Positions 37,522 to 45,200 of a stretch of DNA of 51,487 nucleotides are shown piece after piece. The stretch's first letter is position 1; each line of letters starts with the position of its first letter. The translations under genes were made by a program, and so were the position numbers. The DNA is from Gemmatimonadales bacterium UBA1120 (lineage in GTDB: Bacteria > Gemmatimonadota > Gemmatimonadetes > Longimicrobiales > Gaopeijiaceae), in assembly GCA_002313925.1 (NCBI GenBank), contig DCAZ01000063.1, positions 1 through 51,487 on the forward strand, written 5' to 3'. The notes below the pieces were generated by a model that worked only from the letters and a program-made list of their open reading frames with translations, was not told where the DNA came from and searched no databases.

Positions 37522-37590
37522 GCTCCTATTCATCTAAAGCTAATTCGGACTTACACACTGAAATGACAAACCAGGGTTCAGGGGATGGAG

Positions 37591-37605
37591 ACAGACAGTG
37601 TCTGT
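37591..37605. promoter_or_regulatory. Palindromic candidate operator ahead of the qhp locus
   Basis: ACAGACA-G-TGTCTGT, two perfect 7-base half-sites around one base, lies 54 bases before the fmdB-like start and 70 bases after the TPR gene stop. It has the size and symmetry of a site for a dimeric repressor (TetR/GntR-like). It could instead be the stem of a weak terminator for the TPR gene (GGAGACAGACA...TGTCTGTTCC), but there is no T-run. Confidence 0.4.
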
Positions 37606-37659
37606 TCCCTAAGCTCTGATATGTAGCGATAGAACAGAAATATCTTATTACATTAGAGC

Positions 37660-37902
37660 ATGCCCTACTACGAATACCATTGCGAGACAAACGGCTGTAC
37701 GCTTGAGATCCGCCATAGGATGAGTGAGCAGATCGAAACCTGGGGTGAACTGGTGGAGCGCGCCGGAGTGGGGAGAGGTGAGACACCTTCCGACGCACCT
37801 GTAACAAAGCTAATTAGCGTACCGGTTTCCATAACGGGTTCGGATGGAACTAAGGACTTTGGGGGTTGCGGATCCGGTTGTGGCTGCGTGCCGCGGGCAT
37901 AG
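37660..37902 (+). CDS. FmdB-like zinc-ribbon protein, degenerate
   Basis: 80 residues. MPYYEYHC at the start and the glycine-cysteine tail GGCGSGCGCVPRA are the two ends of FmdB-family regulators (usually MPxYEYxCxxCGxxFE ... C-x-x-C). The first ribbon knuckle is altered (C8-ETNG-C13 instead of C-x-x-C-G), and no second C-x-x-C is seen in the middle (SDAPVTKLISVPVS), so classical zinc binding is doubtful. It lies 43 bases before qhpG in the same direction and may be the first gene of the qhp transcript. FmdB proteins are small putative regulators; a copper/iron or redox role is guesswork. Confidence 0.65.
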   Translation: MPYYEYHCETNGCTLEIRHRMSEQIETWGELVERAGVGRGETPSDAPVTKLISVPVSITGSDGTKDFGGCGSGCGCVPRA

Positions 37903-37945
37903 AGCAGAACCTCAGTAGCTTCTCTGAGGATCAAGGCACGGGCTC

Positions 37946-39460
37946 GTGAATACACTAGAATTCGACGTTCTCGTTCTAGGTGGAGGTCCAGCTGGGACAG
38001 CAGCTGCAACACTCCTCGCTCAACGCAGCCATCGAGTAGCCCTAGTTCGACCCACTAATACGCCTACTGGTGCACTTGCTGAATCGATTCCACCTTCAGC
38101 TCGCCGCCTCCTCGCCGAGCTCGGTGTGCTCAAAGCGACTGATGCAGCTGGTTTTTTCCCGAATAACGGAAACAGCGTTTGGTGGGCAAACAACGAGAGC
38201 CGGAGCGAAAATTTTAGTGGGGACGGAAACGGCTACCATGTAGATCGAACCGGATTCGAGCGTGTTCTCGTTTCCGCAGCTGAAGCAATCGGGGCTAGAG
38301 TGTTGATCGGTATGACAGCCCGGAAAGCAGTTGAATCCGAGACATGCTGGAAGGTTAGCTGTGAAGCAGAGGATGGTGGGATGGTTGAGATCCAAGCCCC
38401 TTGGGTCCTCGACGCGACTGGCCGGCACGGTTTCCTTGCCCGAGATGTTCGAGAAACAGACCGATCGACTACAACACTTGCGATAACTCAGCGCTTTGAA
38501 AAACTATCCGGATGGGATGAGGCAACCGGAAATCACACCCTAATCGAAAGCTATCAAGACGGCTGGGCATGGTCCGTACCGCTTTCTCCCACACTTCGGT
38601 GTTTCACCGTAATGGTTGACCAGCGCCATGCTGAACTAGAGGGGCGTGAGGTCAGTGAGATACTCCGGGAGGAACTTGCTAAGACGACCCATCTAGCCTC
38701 GATGCTAGACCATGTTAATACCAAAGGAGACTCGTGGGCCTGCTCGTCCTCACTCTACCATGCGCGTAAGTATAGCCGCCCAGGTCTTTTATTGGTTGGG
38801 GATGCAGGCTCATTCATTGATCCACTCTCTTCGTACGGTGTCAAGAAGGCCCTCGCCTCTGGATGGCTAGCAGGAATCGTGGTGCATACCGCACTGATTG
38901 ATGCACCAATGACTGACGTGGCGTTGGATTTCTTCGACAACCGAGAACGATCAGTCTATCAGAGCTATAGACATCGTTCAGCAGAGTTTTTTGAGGAAGC
39001 TGCATCGGTATATGGCCACCCGTATTGGACAACGCGAGCTGAGGCCGCCCGTGCTGCAGTTGGAGCAGGGAGCGGTCCCGATGACGAAGACTGGCTTGAG
39101 GATCTCGAGGGCACTCACGTCCCTGTTGACCTGGTGCGAGCGGCTCATGAGAGGATCCGATCAGCGGAGTCGCTCAACTCGCGAGCTCATCCCGACCTTC
39201 GCATAATCAAACGCCCTGCGATCCGATCCCAACGGATTGTTATGAAACGCCACCTGATGAGCGATACCTATCCGAAAGGCATCCGTTATGTAAGGGGTAT
39301 AGACCTCCTAAGACTCGTCGAACTCGCACCACGATTCGATCAAGTACCAGATATTTGGAACGGATACAACGAAAAAGAGGCGCCAGTCAGCCTTCCCGAT
39401 TTCCTCGTCGGTCTCTCAACTGCCTTTGCTGCGGGCCTACTCGTGCATCCTGATCAATAG
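37946..39460 (+). CDS. qhpG: QhpG-like FAD monooxygenase (CTQ maturation)
   Basis: 504-residue flavoprotein. FAD-binding GGGPAG (res 12-17), LDATGRHG (res 155-162) and GDAGSFIDPLSSYG (285-298). In QHNDH assembly QhpG dihydroxylates the future quinone tryptophan of QhpC, and the setting (next gene qhpA, then qhpD/C/B/F/E) is the basis for naming it. It begins with GTG 37946 and no strong ribosome site. W207-A-W-S-V-P212 matches the W-x-W-x-[I/V]-P signature of flavin halogenases, but this motif also occurs in non-halogenating members of the fold. In known operons qhpG is near the 3' end; here it leads. Confidence 0.82.
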   Translation: MNTLEFDVLVLGGGPAGTAAATLLAQRSHRVALVRPTNTPTGALAESIPPSARRLLAELGVLKATDAAGFFPNNGNSVWWANNESRSENFSGDGNGYHVDRTGFERVLVSAAEAIGARVLIGMTARKAVESETCWKVSCEAEDGGMVEIQAPWVLDATGRHGFLARDVRETDRSTTTLAITQRFEKLSGWDEATGNHTLIESYQDGWAWSVPLSPTLRCFTVMVDQRHAELEGREVSEILREELAKTTHLASMLDHVNTKGDSWACSSSLYHARKYSRPGLLLVGDAGSFIDPLSSYGVKKALASGWLAGIVVHTALIDAPMTDVALDFFDNRERSVYQSYRHRSAEFFEEAASVYGHPYWTTRAEAARAAVGAGSGPDDEDWLEDLEGTHVPVDLVRAAHERIRSAESLNSRAHPDLRIIKRPAIRSQRIVMKRHLMSDTYPKGIRYVRGIDLLRLVELAPRFDQVPDIWNGYNEKEAPVSLPDFLVGLSTAFAAGLLVHPDQ

Positions 39461-39557
39461 TGATAATCGGGAAAGATCATATTCATACAACTTGGTAGGC
39501 TCTAGCGGCCCAGCCCTTCGCAGCCCTAGAATATTGTCTCCTCAAACCCTATACCGA

Positions 39558-41285
39558 ATGCCGACTTCTCTTCGTGCCCGCTTGTCTACGCTCGGAATTG
39601 TGGGACTTAACATACTCGTCGTGTGGACACCCGCTCTGCAAAGCCAAAGCCAGGACTCACAGCAAGAAGAGGGATATGCGATAACTCATAGTACAACCGT
39701 TGAGGTCTGCTCGAGTTGCCATAGTGTTGATGACCAAGATCGCATGACTCGCATATCATACCTGAGAAAAACACCTGAGGGGTGGCAGACCTCGGTACGT
39801 CGGATGGCCGCCCTGCATAACGTCGATGTCAGCCCAGAAGAAGCGCGCGATATTGTGCGCTATCTGGCTAATGAGCAGGGCTTAGCTCCCGAAGAACTCC
39901 GGCCAGGATTGTTTGAGGTTGAGCGGAGACTTATCGACCATGACTATGAAGGTGATTCGGCCGTTGAATTCACATGCATTCAATGTCACTCCATGGGTCG
40001 GGTTATCACTCAGAGGCGTACCCAAGATGAATGGGCGCTCCTGATGGCAACCCATCGGGGTTTATACCCGTTGGTTGACCGTCAAGCTTTCCGAGGAAAC
40101 GCATGCACAGGCCAGCCAGGTTGTGAAGAAGACCTTGAAGGCCAGTCGAGTCACCCAATGGATAGGGCAATAAATCACCTGGGTACGGTCTTCCCATTAC
40201 TAACTCCAGAGTGGTCAGCTTGGTCTGCCAATAAGCGCCCTCCTCAGCTAGAAGGCGAATGGGTAATCACCGGATATGAGCCCGGAGAGGGACCGATCTA
40301 TGGAACTCTTACGATCAGAGCTACTGACGGCGACACGGATGCGTTTACATCTTCTTCACGATACATGTACGCAGAAAGTGGCCTCACCATAGAGCGCTCA
40401 GGACAAGCACTTGTTTACACCGGCTATCAGTGGCGTGGCCGCTCAAACCCTGGAACAGCCAACGAACTTCGGGAAGTGATGTTCATTGAAAGGGGTCAGC
40501 GGGTGATGTCTGGGAGATGGTTTTCAGGAGCATACGATGAGATAGGGCCAGATGTCACGCTGCAACGAATCGGTGCGGCACCAATCGTCACAGGGGTTTA
40601 CCCACAGGCATTGAGGCGTGGTGAAACTACACAGGTCACAATTTACGGAGGCGCCCTTAGCGACATCCGGAATGGTGCAGAATTAGACTTTGGCCTGGGA
40701 GTCTCGATCGGGACGATCGAAAGATCCCAGACGGATGAGGTTGTGGTCCAACTCACAGTTGATGATGACGCAGTACTAGGAGCACGTGACTTTTTCGCAT
40801 TCGAGTCGACCTTAGAGAATGCGATTATAGTCCATGACGGGATCGATCGAATCATTGTCACGCCAGAGTCGGGCATGGCACGGGTTGGTGGAGCAAACTT
40901 CCCGAAGGGCTATCAGACTTTCGAAGCGATCGGCTATAACAACGGGCCTGACAATGAAAACGGAACGGATGATGATCTCAAATTGGGTCGCGTTGATGTC
41001 TCATGGAGCCTAGAAGAGTACGCGGCAACGCTTGGTGACGACGACATAGACTTTGTCGGCTCCATTGGCTCAAATGGGATCTTCACCCCTGCCCTGGACG
41101 GGGTAAATCCAGATCGAGCTGGGAATCGGAACAATATCGGGGATGTTTGGGTCTTAGCCACGTATCGTACCCCAGAGGGCAGGGAGCTGCGGGCCCGGGC
41201 CCATCTACTCGTGACTGTCCCACTGTACATGCGCTTCGAACCATGGAGACCAGTTGGACCTACTAACCCAAGGGTAATCGGATGA
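39558..41285 (+). CDS. qhpA: Quinohemoprotein amine dehydrogenase alpha subunit (diheme)
   Basis: 575-residue precursor of the diheme alpha subunit of QHNDH, the periplasmic enzyme that oxidises primary amines to aldehyde and ammonia. Sec signal MPTSLRARLSTLGIVGLNILVVW... ends around residue 27-30. Two heme c sites: C51-S-S-C-H55 and C140-I-Q-C-H144. Family text YLRKTPEGWQTSVRRMAALH and VRYLANEQGLAPEELRP lies between them. The later beta domains include GVYPQALRRGETTQVTIYGG, an Ig-like start. Electrons from the quinone of QhpC pass through these hemes. ATG 39558 gives the signal peptide; the frame is open to 39426, inside qhpG. The stop overlaps qhpD (ATGA). Confidence 0.92.
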   Translation: MPTSLRARLSTLGIVGLNILVVWTPALQSQSQDSQQEEGYAITHSTTVEVCSSCHSVDDQDRMTRISYLRKTPEGWQTSVRRMAALHNVDVSPEEARDIVRYLANEQGLAPEELRPGLFEVERRLIDHDYEGDSAVEFTCIQCHSMGRVITQRRTQDEWALLMATHRGLYPLVDRQAFRGNACTGQPGCEEDLEGQSSHPMDRAINHLGTVFPLLTPEWSAWSANKRPPQLEGEWVITGYEPGEGPIYGTLTIRATDGDTDAFTSSSRYMYAESGLTIERSGQALVYTGYQWRGRSNPGTANELREVMFIERGQRVMSGRWFSGAYDEIGPDVTLQRIGAAPIVTGVYPQALRRGETTQVTIYGGALSDIRNGAELDFGLGVSIGTIERSQTDEVVVQLTVDDDAVLGARDFFAFESTLENAIIVHDGIDRIIVTPESGMARVGGANFPKGYQTFEAIGYNNGPDNENGTDDDLKLGRVDVSWSLEEYAATLGDDDIDFVGSIGSNGIFTPALDGVNPDRAGNRNNIGDVWVLATYRTPEGRELRARAHLLVTVPLYMRFEPWRPVGPTNPRVIG

Positions 41286-42733
41286 ACTCCTCAGTCATTA
41301 CAGACTCTGAGACCCTCGCCCTCCGAGAGTTTCATCCTTTCAAGACAGATGGGGTCACTTACCTCTACATGGTTCCTTCAGCTGGAATCTTCAGAATGGA
41401 TGGGCCATCAGACGCGATCCTAGAAGCACTCGGCAAGGGTCCAAAAGTCAAAACCGAACTGATCAACGAACTCTCGGGTCAGTTTAATATCGACCTATTG
41501 CTGGAAACGATCGACGAACTCATAGAGATACGTGCGATAGGAGATATCGACGCCCCAAAAGATTTGGTGCCGAACGATCTACCTCCTGTCGGGTTTCCAC
41601 TTACAACAATGGTCCTAAATGTGACCAACAAGTGCAACTTGGCATGTACTTATTGCTATGAGTACGGGGAAGACAAAATTGTTGATACCAAGTACGGAAA
41701 CCAACCAAAATTTATGGCAGAAGAAACGGCTAAGGAAAGCGTTGAATTCTTGCTTGAGGAATCCCGAGGGCAGGATGTAGCGCATATCACGTTCTTCGGT
41801 GGCGAGACGCTACTCAACTTCCCAGTGCTGCAAGATACAGTGGCATATGCACGTCGTCGCGCTGCCGAAGAAGGTAAGCGTATCGAGTTCAGCCTAACAA
41901 CGAACGCGACGCTTTTACGCCCAGAGATCATCGAATGGCTTGCTGACAATCAGATTGGGGTCACGATCTCAATCGATGGACCGAAAGAGGTCCAAGATGG
42001 ACTACGGGTTTTCCACAATGGAAAAGGTTCCTACGATGTGGTAGAACCTAAGATCAAGGAACTCCTCAAGCGTCATAAGACCCGGCCCATTGGTGCGCGT
42101 GTCACACTGACTCAGAAGAACATGGACGTCCTGAAAATCTTCCGGCACCTAACAGAGGAGATGGGGTTTTGGGAGGTTGGTCTTGCGCCTGTGACCACAC
42201 AGGACCAGAGAGATTACGCGATCACAAGCGAGGGTAAGGACGACATGCTCGAACAATTCGGGGTACTCGCTCAAGAGTGGCTCGAGTGCGCACTGAACGA
42301 CGAGCATCATGGGTTTTCAAATGTCAAAGACACGCTTGAAGAGATCCATAAGGGCGTGAGTAAGGCTTACGGTTGTGGTGCGGGACTTGGACTCATGGGC
42401 GTTGCTACGGATGGTGATGTCTCTCTGTGTCATCGCTTCGCCGGGTCTCCGGAACACACCATCGGATCGGTGACAGATGGGATTGATCGCGATAAGCAGG
42501 GGAAATTCCTAGTCGACCACCATATCGCAAGCAAGACAGATTGCCATACCTGCTGGGCACGACCGATCTGCTCAGGAGGATGTTATCATGAAGCTCATGT
42601 CCAATACGGAACCTCGTCACACCCTAATTTGCACTACTGTACATGGGTAAGAAGTTGGACACACACGTGCCTGGAAATATATGGTGCGCTCGCAGAAAAG
42701 AACCCCAAATTCCTCAATCGCTTTGACGCATAA
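41282..42733 (+). CDS. qhpD: QhpD radical SAM/SPASM peptide cross-linking enzyme
   Basis: 483-residue radical SAM enzyme that makes the three Cys-to-Asp/Glu thioether bonds in QhpC. The 4Fe-4S/SAM site is C118-N-L-A-C122-T-Y-C125. The auxiliary-cluster SPASM region holds GCGAGLGLMGVATDGDVSLCHR, CHTCWARPICSGGCYHEAH and the late YCTWVRSWTHTC. Residues 1-95 (FRMDGPSDAILEALGKG, KTELINELSGQFNIDLLLE, LIEIRAIG) read like a PqqD-type RiPP recognition element fused to the enzyme, fitting leader-peptide binding. It begins in the qhpA stop and is followed by qhpC after 21 bases, so enzyme and substrate are made together. Confidence 0.93.
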   Translation: MNSSVITDSETLALREFHPFKTDGVTYLYMVPSAGIFRMDGPSDAILEALGKGPKVKTELINELSGQFNIDLLLETIDELIEIRAIGDIDAPKDLVPNDLPPVGFPLTTMVLNVTNKCNLACTYCYEYGEDKIVDTKYGNQPKFMAEETAKESVEFLLEESRGQDVAHITFFGGETLLNFPVLQDTVAYARRRAAEEGKRIEFSLTTNATLLRPEIIEWLADNQIGVTISIDGPKEVQDGLRVFHNGKGSYDVVEPKIKELLKRHKTRPIGARVTLTQKNMDVLKIFRHLTEEMGFWEVGLAPVTTQDQRDYAITSEGKDDMLEQFGVLAQEWLECALNDEHHGFSNVKDTLEEIHKGVSKAYGCGAGLGLMGVATDGDVSLCHRFAGSPEHTIGSVTDGIDRDKQGKFLVDHHIASKTDCHTCWARPICSGGCYHEAHVQYGTSSHPNLHYCTWVRSWTHTCLEIYGALAEKNPKFLNRFDA

Positions 42734-42754
42734 GTACGAACTTAGGAGAAGCCA

Positions 42755-43120
42755 GTGAAGCATATTAAAGCGGTTAATCAGAAGGCTGCTCGAATTGAAG
42801 CTTGGGTAGCCTATGAAGCTGAACAGACACAGCCCGCCGAGCTCGACGTGGTAGGTCTCGAAAGTCGGCCTCCCCACGAACAGAACGGTCCCCATTTCCC
42901 GTTGGGTTGTTCCTTGGTCTTCTCACCTGGGTGGGAAGCAGACTCTGCTGGAGGTACAGCAGGACTCTGTCAGCCTGTGGAGAGAGACATCTTCGACTGT
43001 CACCTGTCATGCTTCTGGCCAGCACATGTGCCCGACCAGCTCAACCATTCTCCTGATTGGACGAGCACGTGCGCCTCTGCTCAAAAAGACTGGCGTAAGC
43101 TGGACCTAATTTTCCCGTAG
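42755..43120 (+). CDS. qhpC: QHNDH gamma-subunit precursor (CTQ peptide)
   Basis: 121-residue precursor of the gamma subunit that holds the cysteine tryptophylquinone cofactor. All known cross-link partners occur with exact spacing: C52-E61, C72-D78 and C86-D94 (thioethers), and C82-W88 (CTQ). These equal 7-16, 27-33, 41-49 and 37-43 of the mature Pseudomonas/Paracoccus subunit with a constant offset of 45. Motifs: PGWEAD, LCQPVERDIFDC, SCFWPAHVPD, and DWRKL near the end. The offset implies a leader of about 45 residues; G45 is just before the likely mature start. GTG 42755 with AGGAG six bases upstream. An extra C106 is not part of the classical set. Confidence 0.94.
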   Translation: MKHIKAVNQKAARIEAWVAYEAEQTQPAELDVVGLESRPPHEQNGPHFPLGCSLVFSPGWEADSAGGTAGLCQPVERDIFDCHLSCFWPAHVPDQLNHSPDWTSTCASAQKDWRKLDLIFP

Positions 43121-43138
43121 GCTAGAGGCTCAACTGAC

Positions 43139-44242
43139 ATGATGCGGATGCTTGATAGGGGTGTATGGGCGCTCATTATCCTGATGGCAGGAACATCAAT
43201 CCCACTTGAGGCCCAGGAGACCGCACTCTGGTATCTTGGCACATATACCAGAGATATACTCGTGTGGGATGAAGCCAGCGAACAGGTCGTTGGCCGGATA
43301 GAGATGGGGCATGACATCCCAGCTTCTATCGTCGTAAATGAAGAGAAAGACCGGATTTACGTGCGTGACGGAACCGCACTGTACATGGAACTTGTGGACC
43401 TGAAGACAAACGAGGTCGTGGATGAGTTCACTTTGTCCCAGGGCAACGTAACCGTGCGTATTAACGGTTTCGCACCGCATCCATCAGATGAGAAGGCTGT
43501 GATCTTCGCGAAACGATATACCAAACTGAGGGACAGGTATGTGGTCGAAGGGCCATTCCTGCTTGAATATGATCTGACGAATAAGACCGTCACTGACACA
43601 ATTCCATGGCCAGATGATCAAGAGCGCGAATCGATTCGCTTTCAATACTCTCCCGATGGCGAAATACTCTACATGTTCGCTGAAGACATCATCGCACTTG
43701 ATGCAAACAACTACGAGGAAGTTGACCGATGGCAGATATCCACTCCGATTGAGTCTGGGATGGGACGAAGCAGGTTCGGAACGGCCCCTCAGCCTTATGA
43801 TGAAGAGGGTGTGGCCACCAGCCTCTTTAGGATGACAGATCCAGTGCAGAACCGGCGGATGATGGGTATTGCTAAAGTTCGACTTTCAGAGAAAAAAGTG
43901 GACTTCTTCACACTCGGAGAAGCCAGGCCAATTAGGAATTTCACGCTCGCGCCGGATGGCAAAAAAGCCTATGGACTACTTGAACAAGGCAATATTGCAG
44001 AGTACGAATTTTGGGAGTTTGATCTGGTCAATCAGAGAGTATCCAAAAGGGTGCCTTTCGCAGGTCGGCCTCGCATGACGTTGGGGGTGAGTGCTGATGG
44101 GGAGCGCCTTTTCATTTATAATGCTGGTAATACGATTGACGTCTACGACGCTGCAACGTTTGAGTATATAAAACAGATCGTGTTCGATGAGGATACAACG
44201 TTTGAAGTTATGATTCCCAAAAAGGGGAACTTCACACCGTGA
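43139..44242 (+). CDS. qhpB: QHNDH beta subunit, seven-bladed propeller
   Basis: 367-residue precursor of the beta subunit. Signal MMRMLDRGVWALIILMAGTSIPLEAQ, then a YVTN/methylamine-dehydrogenase-type propeller (TYTRDILVWDEASEQVVGRIEMGHDIPASIVVNEEKDRIYV; later LAPDGKKAYGLL and GVSADGERLFIYNAGNTIDVYDAATFEYIKQIVF). It covers the active site formed with QhpC. It follows qhpC by 18 bases. Its last ~21 codons have been copied downstream by the tandem duplication at 44177-45146. Confidence 0.92.
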   Translation: MMRMLDRGVWALIILMAGTSIPLEAQETALWYLGTYTRDILVWDEASEQVVGRIEMGHDIPASIVVNEEKDRIYVRDGTALYMELVDLKTNEVVDEFTLSQGNVTVRINGFAPHPSDEKAVIFAKRYTKLRDRYVVEGPFLLEYDLTNKTVTDTIPWPDDQERESIRFQYSPDGEILYMFAEDIIALDANNYEEVDRWQISTPIESGMGRSRFGTAPQPYDEEGVATSLFRMTDPVQNRRMMGIAKVRLSEKKVDFFTLGEARPIRNFTLAPDGKKAYGLLEQGNIAEYEFWEFDLVNQRVSKRVPFAGRPRMTLGVSADGERLFIYNAGNTIDVYDAATFEYIKQIVFDEDTTFEVMIPKKGNFTP

Positions 44243-44268
44243 GTTACACAAAAAGGGAGTGTGCTAAG

Positions 44269-44646
44269 ATGGATCGACTCGGAAAACTTCTAACCCTTGG
44301 CGCACTAGGGTCTATGTCCCTAGGGACCGTACTCGAAGCCCAAAACGTTGATCCTATCGGCGTCTACGGTATAACGATCAATGCTGATTTTGATGGCCAA
44401 GTAATGCAGCTATTTGGAACCCTGACCATTGAGAATTCGGATAATGGACTTAGGGGATCGGTCGATACAGACATGGGAATTACCTCGTTATCCAGTATCG
44501 TCGTTGAAGGTTCGGAGATGAAATTCAACGTGGATGCGGAAGGGATGCTGGTCGCGTTCGAAGTGAGTTTTGAAGATGACGGATTCAGCGGAGAATTCGA
44601 TTTAGACGGTTTAGGTGGAGGGACTATATCAGGGACAAAGCGCTAG
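44269..44646 (+). CDS. Small exported beta-rich protein, qhp locus copy 1
   Basis: 125-residue precursor. Signal MDRLGKLLTLGALGSMSLGTVLEAQ with likely cut after A-Q-type end; mature part about 100 residues: NVDPIGVYGITI, LFGTLTIENSDNGLRGSV, VVEGSEMKFNVD, FEVSFEDDGFSGEFD, TISGTKR. This alternating pattern (G-x-x-T-I-x-N/D-G-L-x-G-x ... I/V-x-G-x-x-M-x-F) predicts a small beta-barrel or sandwich. GGGAG nine bases ahead sets ATG 44269; the frame itself opens with a GTG inside the qhpB stop. Tandem paralog of the next gene. Role unknown; the position between qhpB and qhpF suggests service to QHNDH (folding, stability, or ligand delivery). Confidence 0.75.
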   Translation: MDRLGKLLTLGALGSMSLGTVLEAQNVDPIGVYGITINADFDGQVMQLFGTLTIENSDNGLRGSVDTDMGITSLSSIVVEGSEMKFNVDAEGMLVAFEVSFEDDGFSGEFDLDGLGGGTISGTKR

Positions 44647-44655
44647 ATTTCATCT

Positions 44656-44730
44656 AAGCACAATATTGTTCTTGATGAGCATACAACAACTGAAGTTCTG
44701 GTTCCCGAAGCGGGGGACTTCACACCGTGA
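44656..44730 (+). pseudogene. Degenerate 3' remnant of qhpB
   Basis: Reads K-H-N-IVLDEHTTTEVLVPEAGDFTP-stop, aligned to the true qhpB end K-Q-IVFDEDTTFEVMIPKKGNFTP-stop. There is one codon extra at its left edge. It has no start of its own and lies between the two small exported genes. It is the scar of the tandem duplication and still carries the GTGAG overlap and the ribosome site of copy 2. Confidence 0.8.
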
Positions 44731-44756
44731 GCTACAAGAAGAGGGAGTGTGCTAAG

Positions 44757-45146
44757 ATGAACCGACTCGGAAAGCTTCTAACCCTTAGCGCCCTAGGGTT
44801 TATGTCCCTAGGGGCCGCACTCGAAGCCCAAAACGTTGATCCCGTCGGGGTCTATGGTATAACGATCGATATTCCTGAAGCGGGATTTCAACTTCCCGGT
44901 ACAATGACGATCGAGAATTCTGATAACGGCTTGACGGGATCCATGGCACTTGAGCTACCTCCTGAGATGCCATCTCAAGGGCCGGCCGACCTGTTTGATA
45001 TCACGGTCGAAGGCCAGGTGATGAAGTGCAAAATCGGAGTAGAGGGTGCCACGGTCGATATTACGCTCAACTTCGCGGACGGTGGATTTAAGGGCAGCGT
45101 TATGTCTGATATGGGAGAATTTGATATCACGGGTACAAAGCGCTAG
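44757..45146 (+). CDS. Small exported beta-rich protein, qhp locus copy 2
   Basis: 129-residue precursor. Signal MNRLGKLLTLSALGFMSLGA..EAQ is nearly identical to copy 1. The mature part shares NVDPVGVYGITI, MTIENSDNGLTGSM, ITVEGQVMKCKIGVEG, FADGGFKGSV and ITGTKR, but differs in the second strand block (IDIPEAGFQLPG) and has an insert (LELPPEMPSQGPADLF). A single Cys occurs (MKCKIG). Same AGGGAGTGTGCTAAG ahead of ATG. Fifty-four bases before qhpF. The conserved ends and variable middle point to divergence after duplication, possibly with different partners; not known. Confidence 0.75.
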   Translation: MNRLGKLLTLSALGFMSLGAALEAQNVDPVGVYGITIDIPEAGFQLPGTMTIENSDNGLTGSMALELPPEMPSQGPADLFDITVEGQVMKCKIGVEGATVDITLNFADGGFKGSVMSDMGEFDITGTKR

Positions 45147-45200
45147 GCCTCTCCTCCACTTAGTCCAGGCGAGCTTTAAGAACCTGAATCCAGAAAAACT

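Larger units (their letters stand above)
44177..45146 (+). repeat. Tandem duplication of 488-base unit
   Basis: Two direct copies in the same orientation: unit A 44177-44664 and unit B 44665-45146. Each starts with the 3' end of qhpB (I-V-x-D-E-x-T-T, ... F-T-P-stop), continues with an almost identical leader (GTGAG...AGGGAGTGTGCTAAGATG) and then the small exported gene. The offset between matching points is constant at 488 bases through the qhpB tail and the start codons. Sequence identity is high around the signal peptides and lower in the middle of the small genes, so the event is not recent. Confidence 0.85.
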
